Of a stretch of 64,000 bases of DNA, positions 24,014 through 34,364 are shown piece after piece. Position numbers and translations under genes: made by a program. The notes beneath the pieces were generated by a model. It searched no databases, was not told the origin of the DNA, and saw only the letters and a list, made by a program, of their open reading frames with translations. The stretch covers positions 1 to 64,000 of the forward strand of contig NZ_FYDO01000026.1 in NCBI RefSeq assembly GCF_900187615.1, read 5' to 3'. The stretch comes from Pseudomonas sp. Irchel s3f7 (GTDB lineage Bacteria > Pseudomonadota > Gammaproteobacteria > Pseudomonadales > Pseudomonadaceae). How positions within the stretch are numbered: the stretch's first letter is position 1; each line of letters begins with the position of its first letter.

Positions 24014-24198
24014 ATCTTTACCCTTACTTCAGTTTGACTCGGACAGACGCATGGACTGGCCCGCTTGTGGCGAAACCGTCTGTGCATCTGCCCCCGTATA
24101 AGGAGCCCCGGAGCACTTGTTAATAGCTCTCTGGCAGGCGAAAAAAGGCGCAACTATTCCGATGCAAGGAAGCGACGTCTAATGCCGTAAACGCCTAC

Positions 24199-24227
24199 CC
24201 CATGCCGAATCGGCATGAGGTTTTTTT
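24199..24227 (+). terminator. Orphan intrinsic terminator on the plus strand
   Basis: CATGCCG-AAT-CGGCATG with flanking CC/GG pairs and a following run of seven T residues. No plus-strand gene precedes it, since gltP reads away, so it may end an unannotated small RNA starting somewhere in 24060-24130. Confidence 0.5.
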
Positions 24228-24479
24228 ACTGAAAGCGACGTCGCAATCGGTTCGAATACGACATTTCAGCAGGCATAAGCGCCGTGAACCGGTCATCACA
24301 GAGCAGGTTGGTTGTTTTTTGAGCAGGGCAGGATCGTGGTTTTTTCAGCAAAATCCCACGTGATGGCGAGAAAAATCACAGCAAAATAACGGTTATTTTT
24401 CTCGATATACGGTCACAGAGATTGCTGCGCAAATCATGTTTGTGAGCGCAGATGACCAACGGGGAGAGGAAAAACGAAG

Positions 24480-24823
24480 GAATGACGGTCTCAAGCGTAT
24501 GTGTGATCAAGCCCTTCGCAAGTCCGTCGAGCCTGGGTCGGTCGGCGAACTTGCGACGCAGCTTTTCCTGACCCGGCCCTCGCGCAGGCACTCCCTGTAC
24601 CCGTAGGTCACTCCGCCCCTGACACAGGCAGAACGTCCCGACCCCATGGTCATGCGCCGGCCTTCCTCAGGTGGCGCAGATGGAAAGAAGCGCGGCGGCC
24701 TCTTTCCTGTACAAATTCTGATCTTTCAACAAACCCTGCATACGCAGATCAGGCATGTCGGCAAGCCCTGGCACTACCGCCCAACAGCAGGGCGGCTGCC
24801 AGTGTTTTCGACAAACCGCTCAT
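24480..24823 (-). pseudogene. Decayed secreted-protein gene, possibly Ivy-like
   Basis: ATG at 24823 lies just past the DUF1328 stop and opens a convincing signal peptide (MSGLSKTLAAALLLGGSARA), but the frame stops after 24 codons. A shift of one base continues as LADMPDLRMQGLLKDQNLY and RKEAAALLSI before another stop, and further fragments follow in other frames. The pattern 'L..LL.D...YR..A..LL' resembles the start of mature lysozyme-inhibitor (Ivy) proteins. Recognition is weak; it may be another secreted protein or chance. Confidence 0.3.
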
Positions 24824-24824
24824 G

Positions 24825-24989
24825 TCAGCCGCGACCGCGACGGCTAAAGAAGAAGGAAGCAATGAACATCACCAGGAACACGACAAACAGAATCTTGGCG
24901 ATACCCGTGGCGGTGCCCGCGATACCACCGAAGCCCAGTACGGCAGCGACAATGGCAATGATCAGGAATGTGATTGCCCAGCTCAACAT
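24825..24989 (-). CDS. DUF1328 small membrane protein
   Basis: 54 residues: MLSWAITFLIIAIVAAVLGF, then FGGIAGTATGIAKILFVVFL and VMFIASFFFSRRGRG. Two membrane helices joined by a glycine-rich turn and a basic tail, a full-length DUF1328/UPF0391 (YtjA-like) protein. Such genes are common general-stress genes; function unknown. A purine-rich AAGGAGAAT site lies before the ATG. It sits 70 bp downstream of the next gene on the same strand, so they may share a transcript. Confidence 0.88.
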   Translation of the reverse strand: MLSWAITFLIIAIVAAVLGFGGIAGTATGIAKILFVVFLVMFIASFFFSRRGRG

Positions 24990-25059
24990 GGTGATTCTCC
25001 TTACGCGTCTATTAAAGGTGCTGCGTTTCCCGGCGCATCAAAGGCGACAGGTGTATTGC

Positions 25060-25344
25060 CTAGAACACCCAACGCTCCTGGGGACGCATCTCGTCCACAG
25101 GCTGGGCCTGGTCGACGTCCATCATTCGCATCGGGGTGCTGTCGGCCTGGCTGCTGACAGCGCTGAATTGGGTTTGGGTCGGGTACTGAAACGTTGGGCG
25201 CGCCGCGTCTGGCTGCTGACTCTGCTCCCAGCGCACAAACTGCTGGCCGCCGATCAATGTGATCATCAGCGCCAGAGCAGCGAACAAGCCTTGCTGGAAA
25301 TACAGCGGCGATAGGCGCAAGTGGGCGGCACGTTGACGGTTCAT
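25060..25344 (-). CDS. Hypothetical single-pass membrane protein next to algB
   Basis: 94 residues. After a basic N-terminus (MNRQRAAHLRLSPLYFQQ) there is one membrane helix (GLFAALALMITLIGG) followed by a Gln/Pro/Thr-rich, probably periplasmic, region ending ERWVF. Start 25344 has GGAGG upstream. It reads away from algB across a 436-bp gap. I do not recognise a domain. Confidence 0.65.
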   Translation of the reverse strand: MNRQRAAHLRLSPLYFQQGLFAALALMITLIGGQQFVRWEQSQQPDAARPTFQYPTQTQFSAVSSQADSTPMRMMDVDQAQPVDEMRPQERWVF

Positions 25345-25780
25345 CCTGAAGCTCCTCCCAATCAAGTCGGGATTGACGGGCGTTTGTTCTTGAATGCCCT
25401 GGTTAATCAGACCATTGCACCCTGCATGCCAGATTTTTTTTAGAACAAAACACCTTTTAAATCAATACGTTATCAACTTAACGAAAATCACTTCAGGCGC
25501 ATCCTGCACGATGCCGACCCTAGAACCGTGCGAATTGCACGATCCCAATCAAGGAAGTCGTAATTTTTTTGGAATTGCGAGGAGGGCGCAGATGTCAGAA
25601 ATGGACGCAGGACGTTGTCTGAAACCGGGATTCTATTAAAAGACCCAAAGAATCAGGCTGCTAACTGATCATTGAGATGAGCGCTACCCTCTCTGTGCAG
25701 GAATGGCTCAGAATCAACCATGCAACTTGCCCGATTTTTCCGGGACTAAATTCAGACCATTCACTAAGGAGCGTAGGAAA
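25345..25780. other. 436-bp divergent control region of algB
   Basis: No gene seen. It is A/T-rich at 25430-25490, as expected for a promoter region. The direct repeat TGCACGAT (25505-25512 and 25536-25543) overlaps an inverted repeat CGTGC-GAATT-GCACG (25527-25541), a possible regulator site. No clear AlgU-type promoter was found for algB, although algB is AlgU-dependent in P. aeruginosa. Confidence 0.5.
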
Positions 25781-27127
<1,347 letters not shown>

Positions 27128-27137
27128 GCCACTGCCA

Positions 27138-28931
27138 ATGAAACTGGCGATGAAGTTGAGGACACGGCTCTTCCTGAGCATTTCCGCACTCATCACCGCA
27201 GCCTTGTTCGGGCTGCTACTCGGGCTGGTCGGCGTGATGCAGATGGCGGCTAGCCAGGAATCGCTGATCCGCAACAATTTCGCCACTCTGGATCTGGGTC
27301 TCAAGCTACGTCAGACCCTGGGCGACCAACTGGTCATCCTGCTCAGCGACAAACCCGATCCAAATGCCTTCGAAGCCTCCAAGCAGCAATACTTCAGTTT
27401 GCTTGAAGAAGGTATCGCCCAAGAGCCACAAGACGAGAAAGGCAACGAGTACGGATTCAGAAAAGCCAAGGCGGATTACCAGAGCTTCATCCAGGCATAT
27501 GAACTGTCCCCGAACACCACAAATGTCCTCGGCAGCCACAATGACCTCGCGGACAAGTTCAACGCACTGCGTAATGGCTTGATCGCCGAACACAAACGCG
27601 CGCTGGACGACATCAACCTCATCCAGCGACAGGCCCGTGAACGTGCACTTCTGGTGGCCGGGTTACTCGGGCTGGTGGGACTGGCAGTACTGATCATCGG
27701 CTTCGTCACCGCCCATGCCCTTGCTCGGCGATTCGGAGCGCCGATTGAAGCCTTGGTCCAGGCAGCGGATAACATCGGCCAAGGTAATTTCGACGTCACA
27801 CTGCCGATCTCGTCCGCTGCGGAATTGAACCAACTGACCCGGCGTTTCGGGATCATGGCCGAAGCGCTGCGCGACCATCAGGCCACCAACGTCGACGAGC
27901 TTCTGGCAGGTCAGCAGCGTTTGCAGGCAGTCCTCGACAGTATCGACGACGGTCTACTGATGATCGACCGCCAGGGCAACCTGGAGCACCTCAACCCCGT
28001 GGCCCAACGCCAACTCGGCTGGGACTCTGACCGCTTGGGGCAGGGCTTGGGCACGGCATTGGAGCGCCCTGAACTCGATCCGCAGCTGCAACTGGTCCTG
28101 CGCGGCGGCACGCTGGAGCGAGCGCCGGACGATTTGAGCATCGAGGTCGACGGTGAAGCGCGCGTGTTGACCTACAGCCTGACCCCGGTCAGCCATACCC
28201 AGGGCCATATTCTCGGTGCCGTGATGGTGCTGCATGACGTAACGGAACAGCGGGCCTTCGAACGGGTACGCAGCGAGTTCGTGTTACGAGCGTCTCATGA
28301 GTTGCGAACACCGGTCACCGGCATGCACATGGCGTTCGGTCTGTTTCGCGAACGTGCGCACTTTGCCCCTGACTCCCGGGAGGCCGATCTGCTGGACACG
28401 GTCAACGAAGAGATGCAGCGCCTGATGCAACTGATCAACGACCTGCTGAACTTCTCCCGCTACCAGAACGGCTTGCAAAAACTCACCCTGACACCCTGTT
28501 CCATCGAGGATTTGCTGGAGCAGGCTCAAACACGCTTTGCCGAATCAGCCAGCGAAAAGGAAATCGACCTGCTGGTAGAAGTGCAGGGACCGTTGCCTTG
28601 GCTGCAAGCTGACCAGCTGCAATTGGACCGGGTACTCGATAACCTGATCGACAACGCGCTGCGCCACACCGGCTCGGGCGGGCGCATACGTCTGCAGGCC
28701 CGACGGCATGGCGATCGGGTGATCATCAGCGTTGAAGACAATGGCGAAGGCATTGCCTACGGCCAGCAAGGACGGATCTTTGAACCGTTCGTGCAGGTCG
28801 GGCGCAAGAAGGGCGGTGCCGGGCTCGGTCTGGCCCTGTGCAAGGAAATCGTGCAATTGCATGGCGGTCGGATGGGCGTCTATTCACGACCAGGACAGGG
28901 CACACAGTTCTACATGGCGCTGACCGTTTAG
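27138..28931 (+). CDS. kinB: Sensor histidine kinase KinB
   Basis: 597 residues: two membrane helices flanking a helical periplasmic domain (about 30-170), HAMP (about 190-245), PAS (about 260-370), HisKA with ASHELRTPVTG (His387) and an HATPase with DNALRHTGSGG and GAGLGLALCKE. Phosphorylates and dephosphorylates AlgB; in P. aeruginosa loss of KinB leads to alginate overproduction through regulated proteolysis of MucA. ATG 27138 is favoured; ATG 27150 is an alternative as the ribosome site is poor. Confidence 0.93.
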   Translation: MKLAMKLRTRLFLSISALITAALFGLLLGLVGVMQMAASQESLIRNNFATLDLGLKLRQTLGDQLVILLSDKPDPNAFEASKQQYFSLLEEGIAQEPQDEKGNEYGFRKAKADYQSFIQAYELSPNTTNVLGSHNDLADKFNALRNGLIAEHKRALDDINLIQRQARERALLVAGLLGLVGLAVLIIGFVTAHALARRFGAPIEALVQAADNIGQGNFDVTLPISSAAELNQLTRRFGIMAEALRDHQATNVDELLAGQQRLQAVLDSIDDGLLMIDRQGNLEHLNPVAQRQLGWDSDRLGQGLGTALERPELDPQLQLVLRGGTLERAPDDLSIEVDGEARVLTYSLTPVSHTQGHILGAVMVLHDVTEQRAFERVRSEFVLRASHELRTPVTGMHMAFGLFRERAHFAPDSREADLLDTVNEEMQRLMQLINDLLNFSRYQNGLQKLTLTPCSIEDLLEQAQTRFAESASEKEIDLLVEVQGPLPWLQADQLQLDRVLDNLIDNALRHTGSGGRIRLQARRHGDRVIISVEDNGEGIAYGQQGRIFEPFVQVGRKKGGAGLGLALCKEIVQLHGGRMGVYSRPGQGTQFYMALTV

Positions 28932-28938
28932 AGCGGCG

Positions 28939-30552
28939 TCAGGCTTCATCATCCAATCGTCGCACCGTGCGGCGGCGCCCTCGGGTGATCAGTTCAATGA
29001 ACTGCACCGCGCTCAGGGCCTGGGCGAACAGCCAGCCCTGACCGAACTTCACGCCCTCGCTGCTGAGTAACGCAGCCTGGGCTTCATGTTCGATGCCCTC
29101 GGCAATCACCTTGAGGTGCAGTGACTGGGCCATGTGGATGATGTGCGGAGCCACACCACTGCTGGCGGCGTCATGGCCCAGGGCGTCGATAAACGCCTTG
29201 TCGATTTTCAGGCAGTCCACCGGCAAGGTTTGCAGGTAGGCGAGGCTGCAATAGCCGGTACCGAAATCATCGATCAACACCTGATGCCCGACATCCCGCA
29301 AGGCTTGCAGGTTTTCCCGGGCCACTACCACATCGATCAGGCCGCGCTCGGTGACCTCGAAGGCAATCTGCCGGGCCGCGACCCGATGCAGTGTCAGCAA
29401 CCGCTCCATGACCTGGCCGATCCGCGGAACCATCACGTCACACGCCGCGAGATTGACCGAAATGTAGAGCTGAGGATTGGCGCGCAGCAGTTGCCCGAGT
29501 TGTTCAAGCAGGCGTTGCAGCACGAAGTCTGTCATCTGGCGAATTTGCCCGGTGTTCTCCGCCATTGGAATGAACAGATCGGGACTGGTCAGTGTGCCGT
29601 CCGGCCTGCGCCAACGCAGCAGGGCTTCAGCGCCCACACAGTTACGGCTATCGAGGTCGAAGATCGGTTGATACAACACCTGCAACTCGCCGCGTCGAAT
29701 CGCGCCGGTCAGCTCGGCGTCCAGCGACTGTCGCTGACGCACCAGCAGAAACACCAGGAATCCCACGCACACACCCAACGCCAAACTGGCCGGCAACAAC
29801 CACCACCAGACCGTCGGCACATGCATGCCGCTACGTGGACTGATCAACACCAATTGGTATTCCGGGTTGTCGGTGGGCATGCGGTAAATCAGGCGCGTCC
29901 CGGTAATTTGCAGCGCGTCTCGATTTTTCGGTGGCCAGCCTTTTTTCGGTGGCCAGGGCTGTGAGACCCCCAGCACCGGAATGGCCCGCGCGCCATCGTC
30001 CAGAACAACCAGCAGGCTGCTACCCGGCGACAGATCGACCATGTCGGTCAAATGCCCACGAGACGTCGCCACGCGAAAATTGCCGCGCCCGAGCATCAGC
30101 GCGGCACGGTTTTCGTCGGGTTCAGTCGTGGTATTGAGCCAGTAACTGTAGGTAGGGCCTTCGATGTCTGGCGGTCGAATCAGCGACAACCCTTCCTGAC
30201 GCGGTCGATTTGAGCAGACACGCGAAGCATCCATGTAGGCTGCTTCGTAAACGAAACGGTAATTGAAACTGACCGCCTGCAAGGTCGCGATCATCTCATC
30301 GTCGCAGCCTCTTAACGGCTGGGCCTCAAGGTCGTCGAGACTTTCTCGCAACTGCCCGAAAAGTTGTTCCAGACGGGCGAGGAAACGTTCGCCCTGAGCG
30401 TTCATTTCCTCGCTCTCGTTTTGCTCAACCTGATGCAGTGCGACGAACAGACTGCCTGTCATCAACATGCCTGTGCTCAAGACAGCCGCCATCAACCCCA
30501 GAAACCAGGGGTGATAGAACCAACTTCGAAAGGTATCTCGAGCAGCAGCCAT
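28939..30552 (-). CDS. CSS-domain / EAL c-di-GMP phosphodiesterase
   Basis: 537 residues. A membrane helix (about 18-40), a periplasmic CSS-motif sensor with paired cysteines (RGCDDE and VCSNRP), a second helix (VWWWLLPASLALGVCVGFLV), then an EAL domain: GAEALLRWRRPDG, IDDFGTGYCSLAYLQ, KIDKAFIDAL and the catalytic Glu in VIAEGIEHEAQ. All residues needed for hydrolysis to pGpG look present. CSS-EAL enzymes sense periplasmic thiol state through DsbA/DsbB in some bacteria. TTG at 30576 is an alternative start. Convergent with kinB, 7 bp apart. Confidence 0.88.
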   Translation of the reverse strand: MAAARDTFRSWFYHPWFLGLMAAVLSTGMLMTGSLFVALHQVEQNESEEMNAQGERFLARLEQLFGQLRESLDDLEAQPLRGCDDEMIATLQAVSFNYRFVYEAAYMDASRVCSNRPRQEGLSLIRPPDIEGPTYSYWLNTTTEPDENRAALMLGRGNFRVATSRGHLTDMVDLSPGSSLLVVLDDGARAIPVLGVSQPWPPKKGWPPKNRDALQITGTRLIYRMPTDNPEYQLVLISPRSGMHVPTVWWWLLPASLALGVCVGFLVFLLVRQRQSLDAELTGAIRRGELQVLYQPIFDLDSRNCVGAEALLRWRRPDGTLTSPDLFIPMAENTGQIRQMTDFVLQRLLEQLGQLLRANPQLYISVNLAACDVMVPRIGQVMERLLTLHRVAARQIAFEVTERGLIDVVVARENLQALRDVGHQVLIDDFGTGYCSLAYLQTLPVDCLKIDKAFIDALGHDAASSGVAPHIIHMAQSLHLKVIAEGIEHEAQAALLSSEGVKFGQGWLFAQALSAVQFIELITRGRRRTVRRLDDEA

Positions 30553-30601
30553 TGTGGAATTCCGGCGAATTACCAATGAGTTATAGCTGCTGATTGAGAA
30601 A

Positions 30602-30621
30602 GCGCCCGCACCGTCGGGCGG
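30602..30621 (-). terminator. Weak hairpin between the EAL gene and ampDh2
   Basis: CGCCCG and CGGGCG form a 6-bp GC stem with a 6-nt loop just past the ampDh2 stop on the minus strand, followed by CTTTCTC. A short U-poor tail makes it a weak terminator at best. Confidence 0.4.
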
Positions 30622-30627
30622 TCGTCA

Positions 30628-31407
30628 TTATTTTGTCTGATTTAAGACCATCAACATCGCCGCCGTTTGCGCATCCGGCGTGCCGTCGAAACGGGCTGGC
30701 CGGAAACGCATCTGAAACGCTGCGATCACATGCCGTGTTGCAACATCCAGCTCACCGGTTTGTGGCGTGGAATAGCCTAATCGTGCCAATTGCGACTGAA
30801 ACCAGCTGATGCTCGGCAATTGTGCGGCGAACTGCATTTGCTGGCGCGCCACGGCCTGTTCGTTCGGCCAGATGCCGATACCCTCGGCGGCGAGGCGCTT
30901 CCAGGGGAACAGCGGGCCCGGGTCCAGTTTGCGCAGCGGTGCGATGTCACTGTGACCGATGATGTAGCGAGGATTGATGGTGTAGCGCTTGCTGATGTCC
31001 TTGAGCAGCACGATCAAGGACTGAATCTGATCCTCGGTGTACGGATACCAGAGCCGGCCGGTCGGGGTGTCCTTGAAGCCCGGATTGACGATTTCGATGC
31101 CGATGGAGCTGGAGTTCAGCCAGGTCCTGCCGTCCCACTCGCTTTCACCGGCGTGCCAGGCACGCTGGCTTTCGTCCATCAGCTTGAAAATGGTGGCGCC
31201 CTTGTCATCACCGATCAGGTAATGACTGCTGACCTCGCCATGGGTCAGCAATTGCAGCGAACGCTCCATTGAGGCATTGGTGTAGTGCACCACCACGAAC
31301 TGGATGCGGCTGTCGAAATTGGCAGACTTGTGACGGGTGTCGAATCGAGGGCCGCTGGCACAGCCGGCCAGCAGGATCAGAGACACGAAGAGGGCAAAAT
31401 ATTTCAT
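30628..31407 (-). CDS. ampDh2: N-acetylmuramoyl-L-alanine amidase AmpDh2 (lipoprotein)
   Basis: 259 residues: lipoprotein signal MKYFALFVSLILLAGC, Amidase_2 domain with zinc ligands in FVVVHYTN and IGHSDIAPLRKLDPGPLFPW, then a C-terminal peptidoglycan-binding domain (LGYSTPQTGELDVATRHVIA). Cleaves the amide between MurNAc and the stem peptide in the periplasm; AmpDh2 homologues affect cell-wall recycling and AmpC induction. The lipobox LLAGC followed by Ala predicts outer-membrane anchoring. Same place as PAO1 PA5485. Confidence 0.92.
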   Translation of the reverse strand: MKYFALFVSLILLAGCASGPRFDTRHKSANFDSRIQFVVVHYTNASMERSLQLLTHGEVSSHYLIGDDKGATIFKLMDESQRAWHAGESEWDGRTWLNSSSIGIEIVNPGFKDTPTGRLWYPYTEDQIQSLIVLLKDISKRYTINPRYIIGHSDIAPLRKLDPGPLFPWKRLAAEGIGIWPNEQAVARQQMQFAAQLPSISWFQSQLARLGYSTPQTGELDVATRHVIAAFQMRFRPARFDGTPDAQTAAMLMVLNQTK

Positions 31408-31510
31408 GGCGAGAGGCTGTACGCAGGAGTCGATAATGCAACAGTGTAACGTACCGCCCTGAACACGGACGGCATTCACGCTGAATTAAACATAATGGAA
31501 CAATAGGCGA

Positions 31511-33475
31511 TCAGCCCGTTTCGACCCGATTACGACCTGCATTTTTCGCTCGATATAACGCCTGATCGGCCCTTTTAAGCGCCTGATCGCTTTGCTCGCC
31601 CGGGCGCAACGCTGTCATCCCCATGGAAATGGTGATGGTCACCGGCTCACCCTTGAAGTGAAACGGGCAGGCTTCGATGGAAGCACGGAGGTTTTCCAGC
31701 AGCTTCAGACCGGCCGCAGGCACCGTGGACGGCATCAGCAGGACAAACTCTTCACCACCGAACCGGGCAATGAAATCCGTTCCACGCAGCCGCTTGCGCA
31801 ATACACCAGCAATGATTTTCAACACTTTGTCGCCAGCCAGGTGCCCGTAGTTATCGTTGATGCGCTTGAAATGATCGAGGTCGAACATGGCCAGCAACAA
31901 CGTATTGCCATGTTGCTGCCACTGTTTGACTTCATCCTCCAGCCGCTCGCTCCACGCGGCCCGATTGGGCAGCCCGGTCAACGGATCGATCAAGGCTTTC
32001 TGGCGCTGCTCTTCTAGGTGCTCGCGGTAACCTTGGGCCTCCTGCTCCATATGGGCGACCCGTTCCGCCAGACTGTGCAGGCGTGCGGCGACCTCTTGCT
32101 CGCGTTCGTCGCGTTTTTTCTGGTGCTCGTCCATGGTGCCGAGCAGGCCTTCGAGGTGGTTTTCCAGGACGACTTTGAGATCGTCCAGATCCGCTGCTTC
32201 TTGCATGCGGCTCTGCAATCCGTCGACCTGTTCGCGGATCTGCGTGTCCATCTCGCGCGCAGCCGAACGGTTGTCGGCGTGACCGGCGCTGGCTGCCTGA
32301 AGGTTGCTCTGGAACGACTCAAGACGCTCGTTGAGTCGCTGCAGGTAGACTTCGAATTCGTGCTGGCCACTGTCGGTGATCGCCAGCATCAACGTCGCGA
32401 AATCGTCGAGAATCGGCAGTAACTCGTACCAGTTCAAACCGTTTTTCAGACGATCACGCATGGACTCGGCTTGCGGTCGATGGCGCTCGGGCAACGTCAG
32501 GTCATCCAGCAGGCCCAGCAGTGTGTCTTCAATATGGCTGGCCACCGAGCTGTAAGACGGCTCGGGGGAGTCTGGCAGGGCGTAAAGGATGTCGTGCTCG
32601 GATAACTCCGGATCGACCAGGGTGATTTCCACCGTGGTGGCCGGTGGAAGGTGCGCGTTTTCTGCCGATGCCTGGGTGATCAGTTCATCGGGGTTGATGG
32701 CCGACTCGGTAATTGCCCGCAGCGTCTCGGGGGCCTGTTGCTCCTGGGTTTCGCTTACTGGAGCAGGTTCGGGATGGCCCACAACAAGCGGCTGGACGAT
32801 TGAATCGTCGGCCGGCACAAGTAATTCGGTAAGCCGGGGTTCGGGCGCCAGTGACTGTGGCTTCGACACCTCGACCAAAGGTTGCCGGGCCGTAGGTGGC
32901 TCGACGCTGACAGGCGCCGCAGGGGCATCCGGGGTGTTCGCTGCCTCCGCATCACGATGTCCAAACAACCGCTGCAACAGACCCGGTCGATCCTGCTCGG
33001 CCGGGTTCTCAAGCTGGCTCAGCGCTTTACCTTGCAGACCACTCAGCTCACTGAGCAACAATGGAATCTCACGCGCCTGACCCACTCGGGCATCCAGTTG
33101 TTTGGCAAAACTCTTGAGCGGCCGACTCACTTCCCGTGGCAACGGCAGTGTTTGCAACTGAGTGACCAGCGCGGTCAGGGCGGCGCTGGTCTGGTTGATC
33201 CGGGTTTCGCGGCGTTGCTCAGAGTCGAGCACGGCTTTTTCCAGACGCGGAATCAACGCCGCCAGGCCGGCGTCCATGTCATCGGTACGCACGACTTCGC
33301 GCATTTCCTTCATGCACTGGTCCACGGCGCGGTCGGTGCCTTCCGCCGCCAAGGTGCTGCGCACCAGCCCGCGCCGCAACAGGTCGAGTCGTGCATCCCA
33401 ACGGCGTTCGAGTTTTTCCTGTTGTTCGATGCTTTTGAGGTACTTCTCTTTCCAGCGCTGTGTTTCGTCGCTCAT
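31511..33475 (-). CDS. dgcH: Diguanylate cyclase DgcH
   Basis: 654 residues. A long N-terminal region with coiled coil at about 1-70, an acidic low-complexity middle, and a second helical stretch (about 380-490) lead into a C-terminal GGDEF domain with active site GGEEF. An RGTD allosteric I-site lies exactly five residues upstream, so product inhibition is expected. No membrane segment, so cytoplasmic. Its place in this block matches DgcH (PA5487) of P. aeruginosa, a conserved cyclase. Its stop region overlaps nothing; its start overlaps the upstream gene by 4 bp. Confidence 0.9.
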   Translation of the reverse strand: MSDETQRWKEKYLKSIEQQEKLERRWDARLDLLRRGLVRSTLAAEGTDRAVDQCMKEMREVVRTDDMDAGLAALIPRLEKAVLDSEQRRETRINQTSAALTALVTQLQTLPLPREVSRPLKSFAKQLDARVGQAREIPLLLSELSGLQGKALSQLENPAEQDRPGLLQRLFGHRDAEAANTPDAPAAPVSVEPPTARQPLVEVSKPQSLAPEPRLTELLVPADDSIVQPLVVGHPEPAPVSETQEQQAPETLRAITESAINPDELITQASAENAHLPPATTVEITLVDPELSEHDILYALPDSPEPSYSSVASHIEDTLLGLLDDLTLPERHRPQAESMRDRLKNGLNWYELLPILDDFATLMLAITDSGQHEFEVYLQRLNERLESFQSNLQAASAGHADNRSAAREMDTQIREQVDGLQSRMQEAADLDDLKVVLENHLEGLLGTMDEHQKKRDEREQEVAARLHSLAERVAHMEQEAQGYREHLEEQRQKALIDPLTGLPNRAAWSERLEDEVKQWQQHGNTLLLAMFDLDHFKRINDNYGHLAGDKVLKIIAGVLRKRLRGTDFIARFGGEEFVLLMPSTVPAAGLKLLENLRASIEACPFHFKGEPVTITISMGMTALRPGEQSDQALKRADQALYRAKNAGRNRVETG

Positions 33476-34350
33476 TCAGGGGTTCCGCGAAGGGCAGGAC
33501 TCAACGCGGGCAATGCATCGGCCGTGAGCGAACCCGGCAGACGAATCTCTACCGCGACCGGCAGGTGATCGGAAATGGGTTGGGCCAGCACCTCGACCTT
33601 TTCAAGGGTCAGGGTCGGACTCAAAAGAATATGGTCCAGGCAGCGCTGTGGGCGCCAGCTGGGGAACGTCGCTTCCAGCTGCGGGGCCAGCAGGCCGAGG
33701 TCACGCAATGGAGAGTTTTGCAGCAGGTCACTGGCATGGGTGTTCATGTCGCCCATCAGCACCTGGTGCTTATAGCCACCAATGAGCTCGCGGATATAAG
33801 CCAATTGCAGGCTTCGAGTACGCGCACCGAGCGCGAGATGCATCATGACCACCACCAGTGCCTCCGGACCTTCGCCGAAGCGCACCAGAATCGCTCCACG
33901 GCCTTTTGGCCCAGGCAATGGATGGTCCTCGATCGCCCACGGGCGCAAACGGCTGAGCACGCCATTGCTGTGCTGGCCGAGACGGCCGAGATTGCGATTG
34001 AGCTGTTGATACCAGTAGGGGAATGCGCCGAGCTGGGCCAGGTGTTCGACCTGATTGACGTAACCTGAACGCAGGCTGCCGCCATCGGCTTCCTGCAAGG
34101 CGACCAGATCGAAGTCGCCCAGCAGATTGCCGATCTTCTGCAGATTACCGGCGCGCCCGGTGTGGGGCAGCAGATGTTGCCAGCCCCGCGTCAGGTAGTG
34201 CCGATAGCGCTCGGTACTGATGCCGACCTGAATATTGAAACTGAGCAGGCGCAAACGACTGTCTGCGGGCAGGCCCGTCGACTCCAGATGGTGCTCGTTA
34301 ACCCGCGGATCATGCAGGCCAACGATGCGTTCAGTACCCCAGCGGCGCAT
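33472..34350 (-). CDS. Endonuclease/exonuclease/phosphatase family protein
   Basis: 292 residues with the EEP fold: LRLLSFNIQVGI at the start, ALQEADGG (metal-binding Glu), LMGDMNTHASDLL and the final ISDHLPVAVEI with the catalytic Asp-His. Could cleave DNA, RNA or phospholipid headgroups; substrate unknown. Overlaps dgcH by 4 bp, so the pair is translationally coupled. Conserved neighbour PA5488 in P. aeruginosa. Confidence 0.88.
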   Translation of the reverse strand: MRRWGTERIVGLHDPRVNEHHLESTGLPADSRLRLLSFNIQVGISTERYRHYLTRGWQHLLPHTGRAGNLQKIGNLLGDFDLVALQEADGGSLRSGYVNQVEHLAQLGAFPYWYQQLNRNLGRLGQHSNGVLSRLRPWAIEDHPLPGPKGRGAILVRFGEGPEALVVVMMHLALGARTRSLQLAYIRELIGGYKHQVLMGDMNTHASDLLQNSPLRDLGLLAPQLEATFPSWRPQRCLDHILLSPTLTLEKVEVLAQPISDHLPVAVEIRLPGSLTADALPALSPALRGTPE

Positions 34351-34364
34351 GGAAAACGATGCCC

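Larger units (their letters stand above)
24014..24824. other. 811-bp region between gltP and the DUF1328 gene, apparently without an intact gene
   Basis: Contents seen: the gltP upstream region; a plus-strand terminator-like hairpin at 24199-24227; an inverted repeat CGAGAAAAAT/ATTTTTCTCG (24367-24376, 24395-24404); and a decayed minus-strand reading frame at about 24480-24823 (listed separately). No tRNA or intact protein gene could be supported. Confidence 0.5.

Noticed and set aside
22610..24037. 475-codon plus-strand frame opposite gltP
   Set aside because: Translation is nearly all Gln, His, Asp and Arg, an artefact of reading membrane-protein codons backwards.
24070..24090. Sigma54-like -24/-12 element upstream of the orphan terminator
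   Set aside because: A GG-N10-GC match exists but several consensus positions fail; likely chance in GC-rich DNA.
24376..24591. 71-codon minus-strand frame as an intact gene
   Set aside because: No start signal or conserved domain; at most a fragment of the decayed gene described at 24480-24823.
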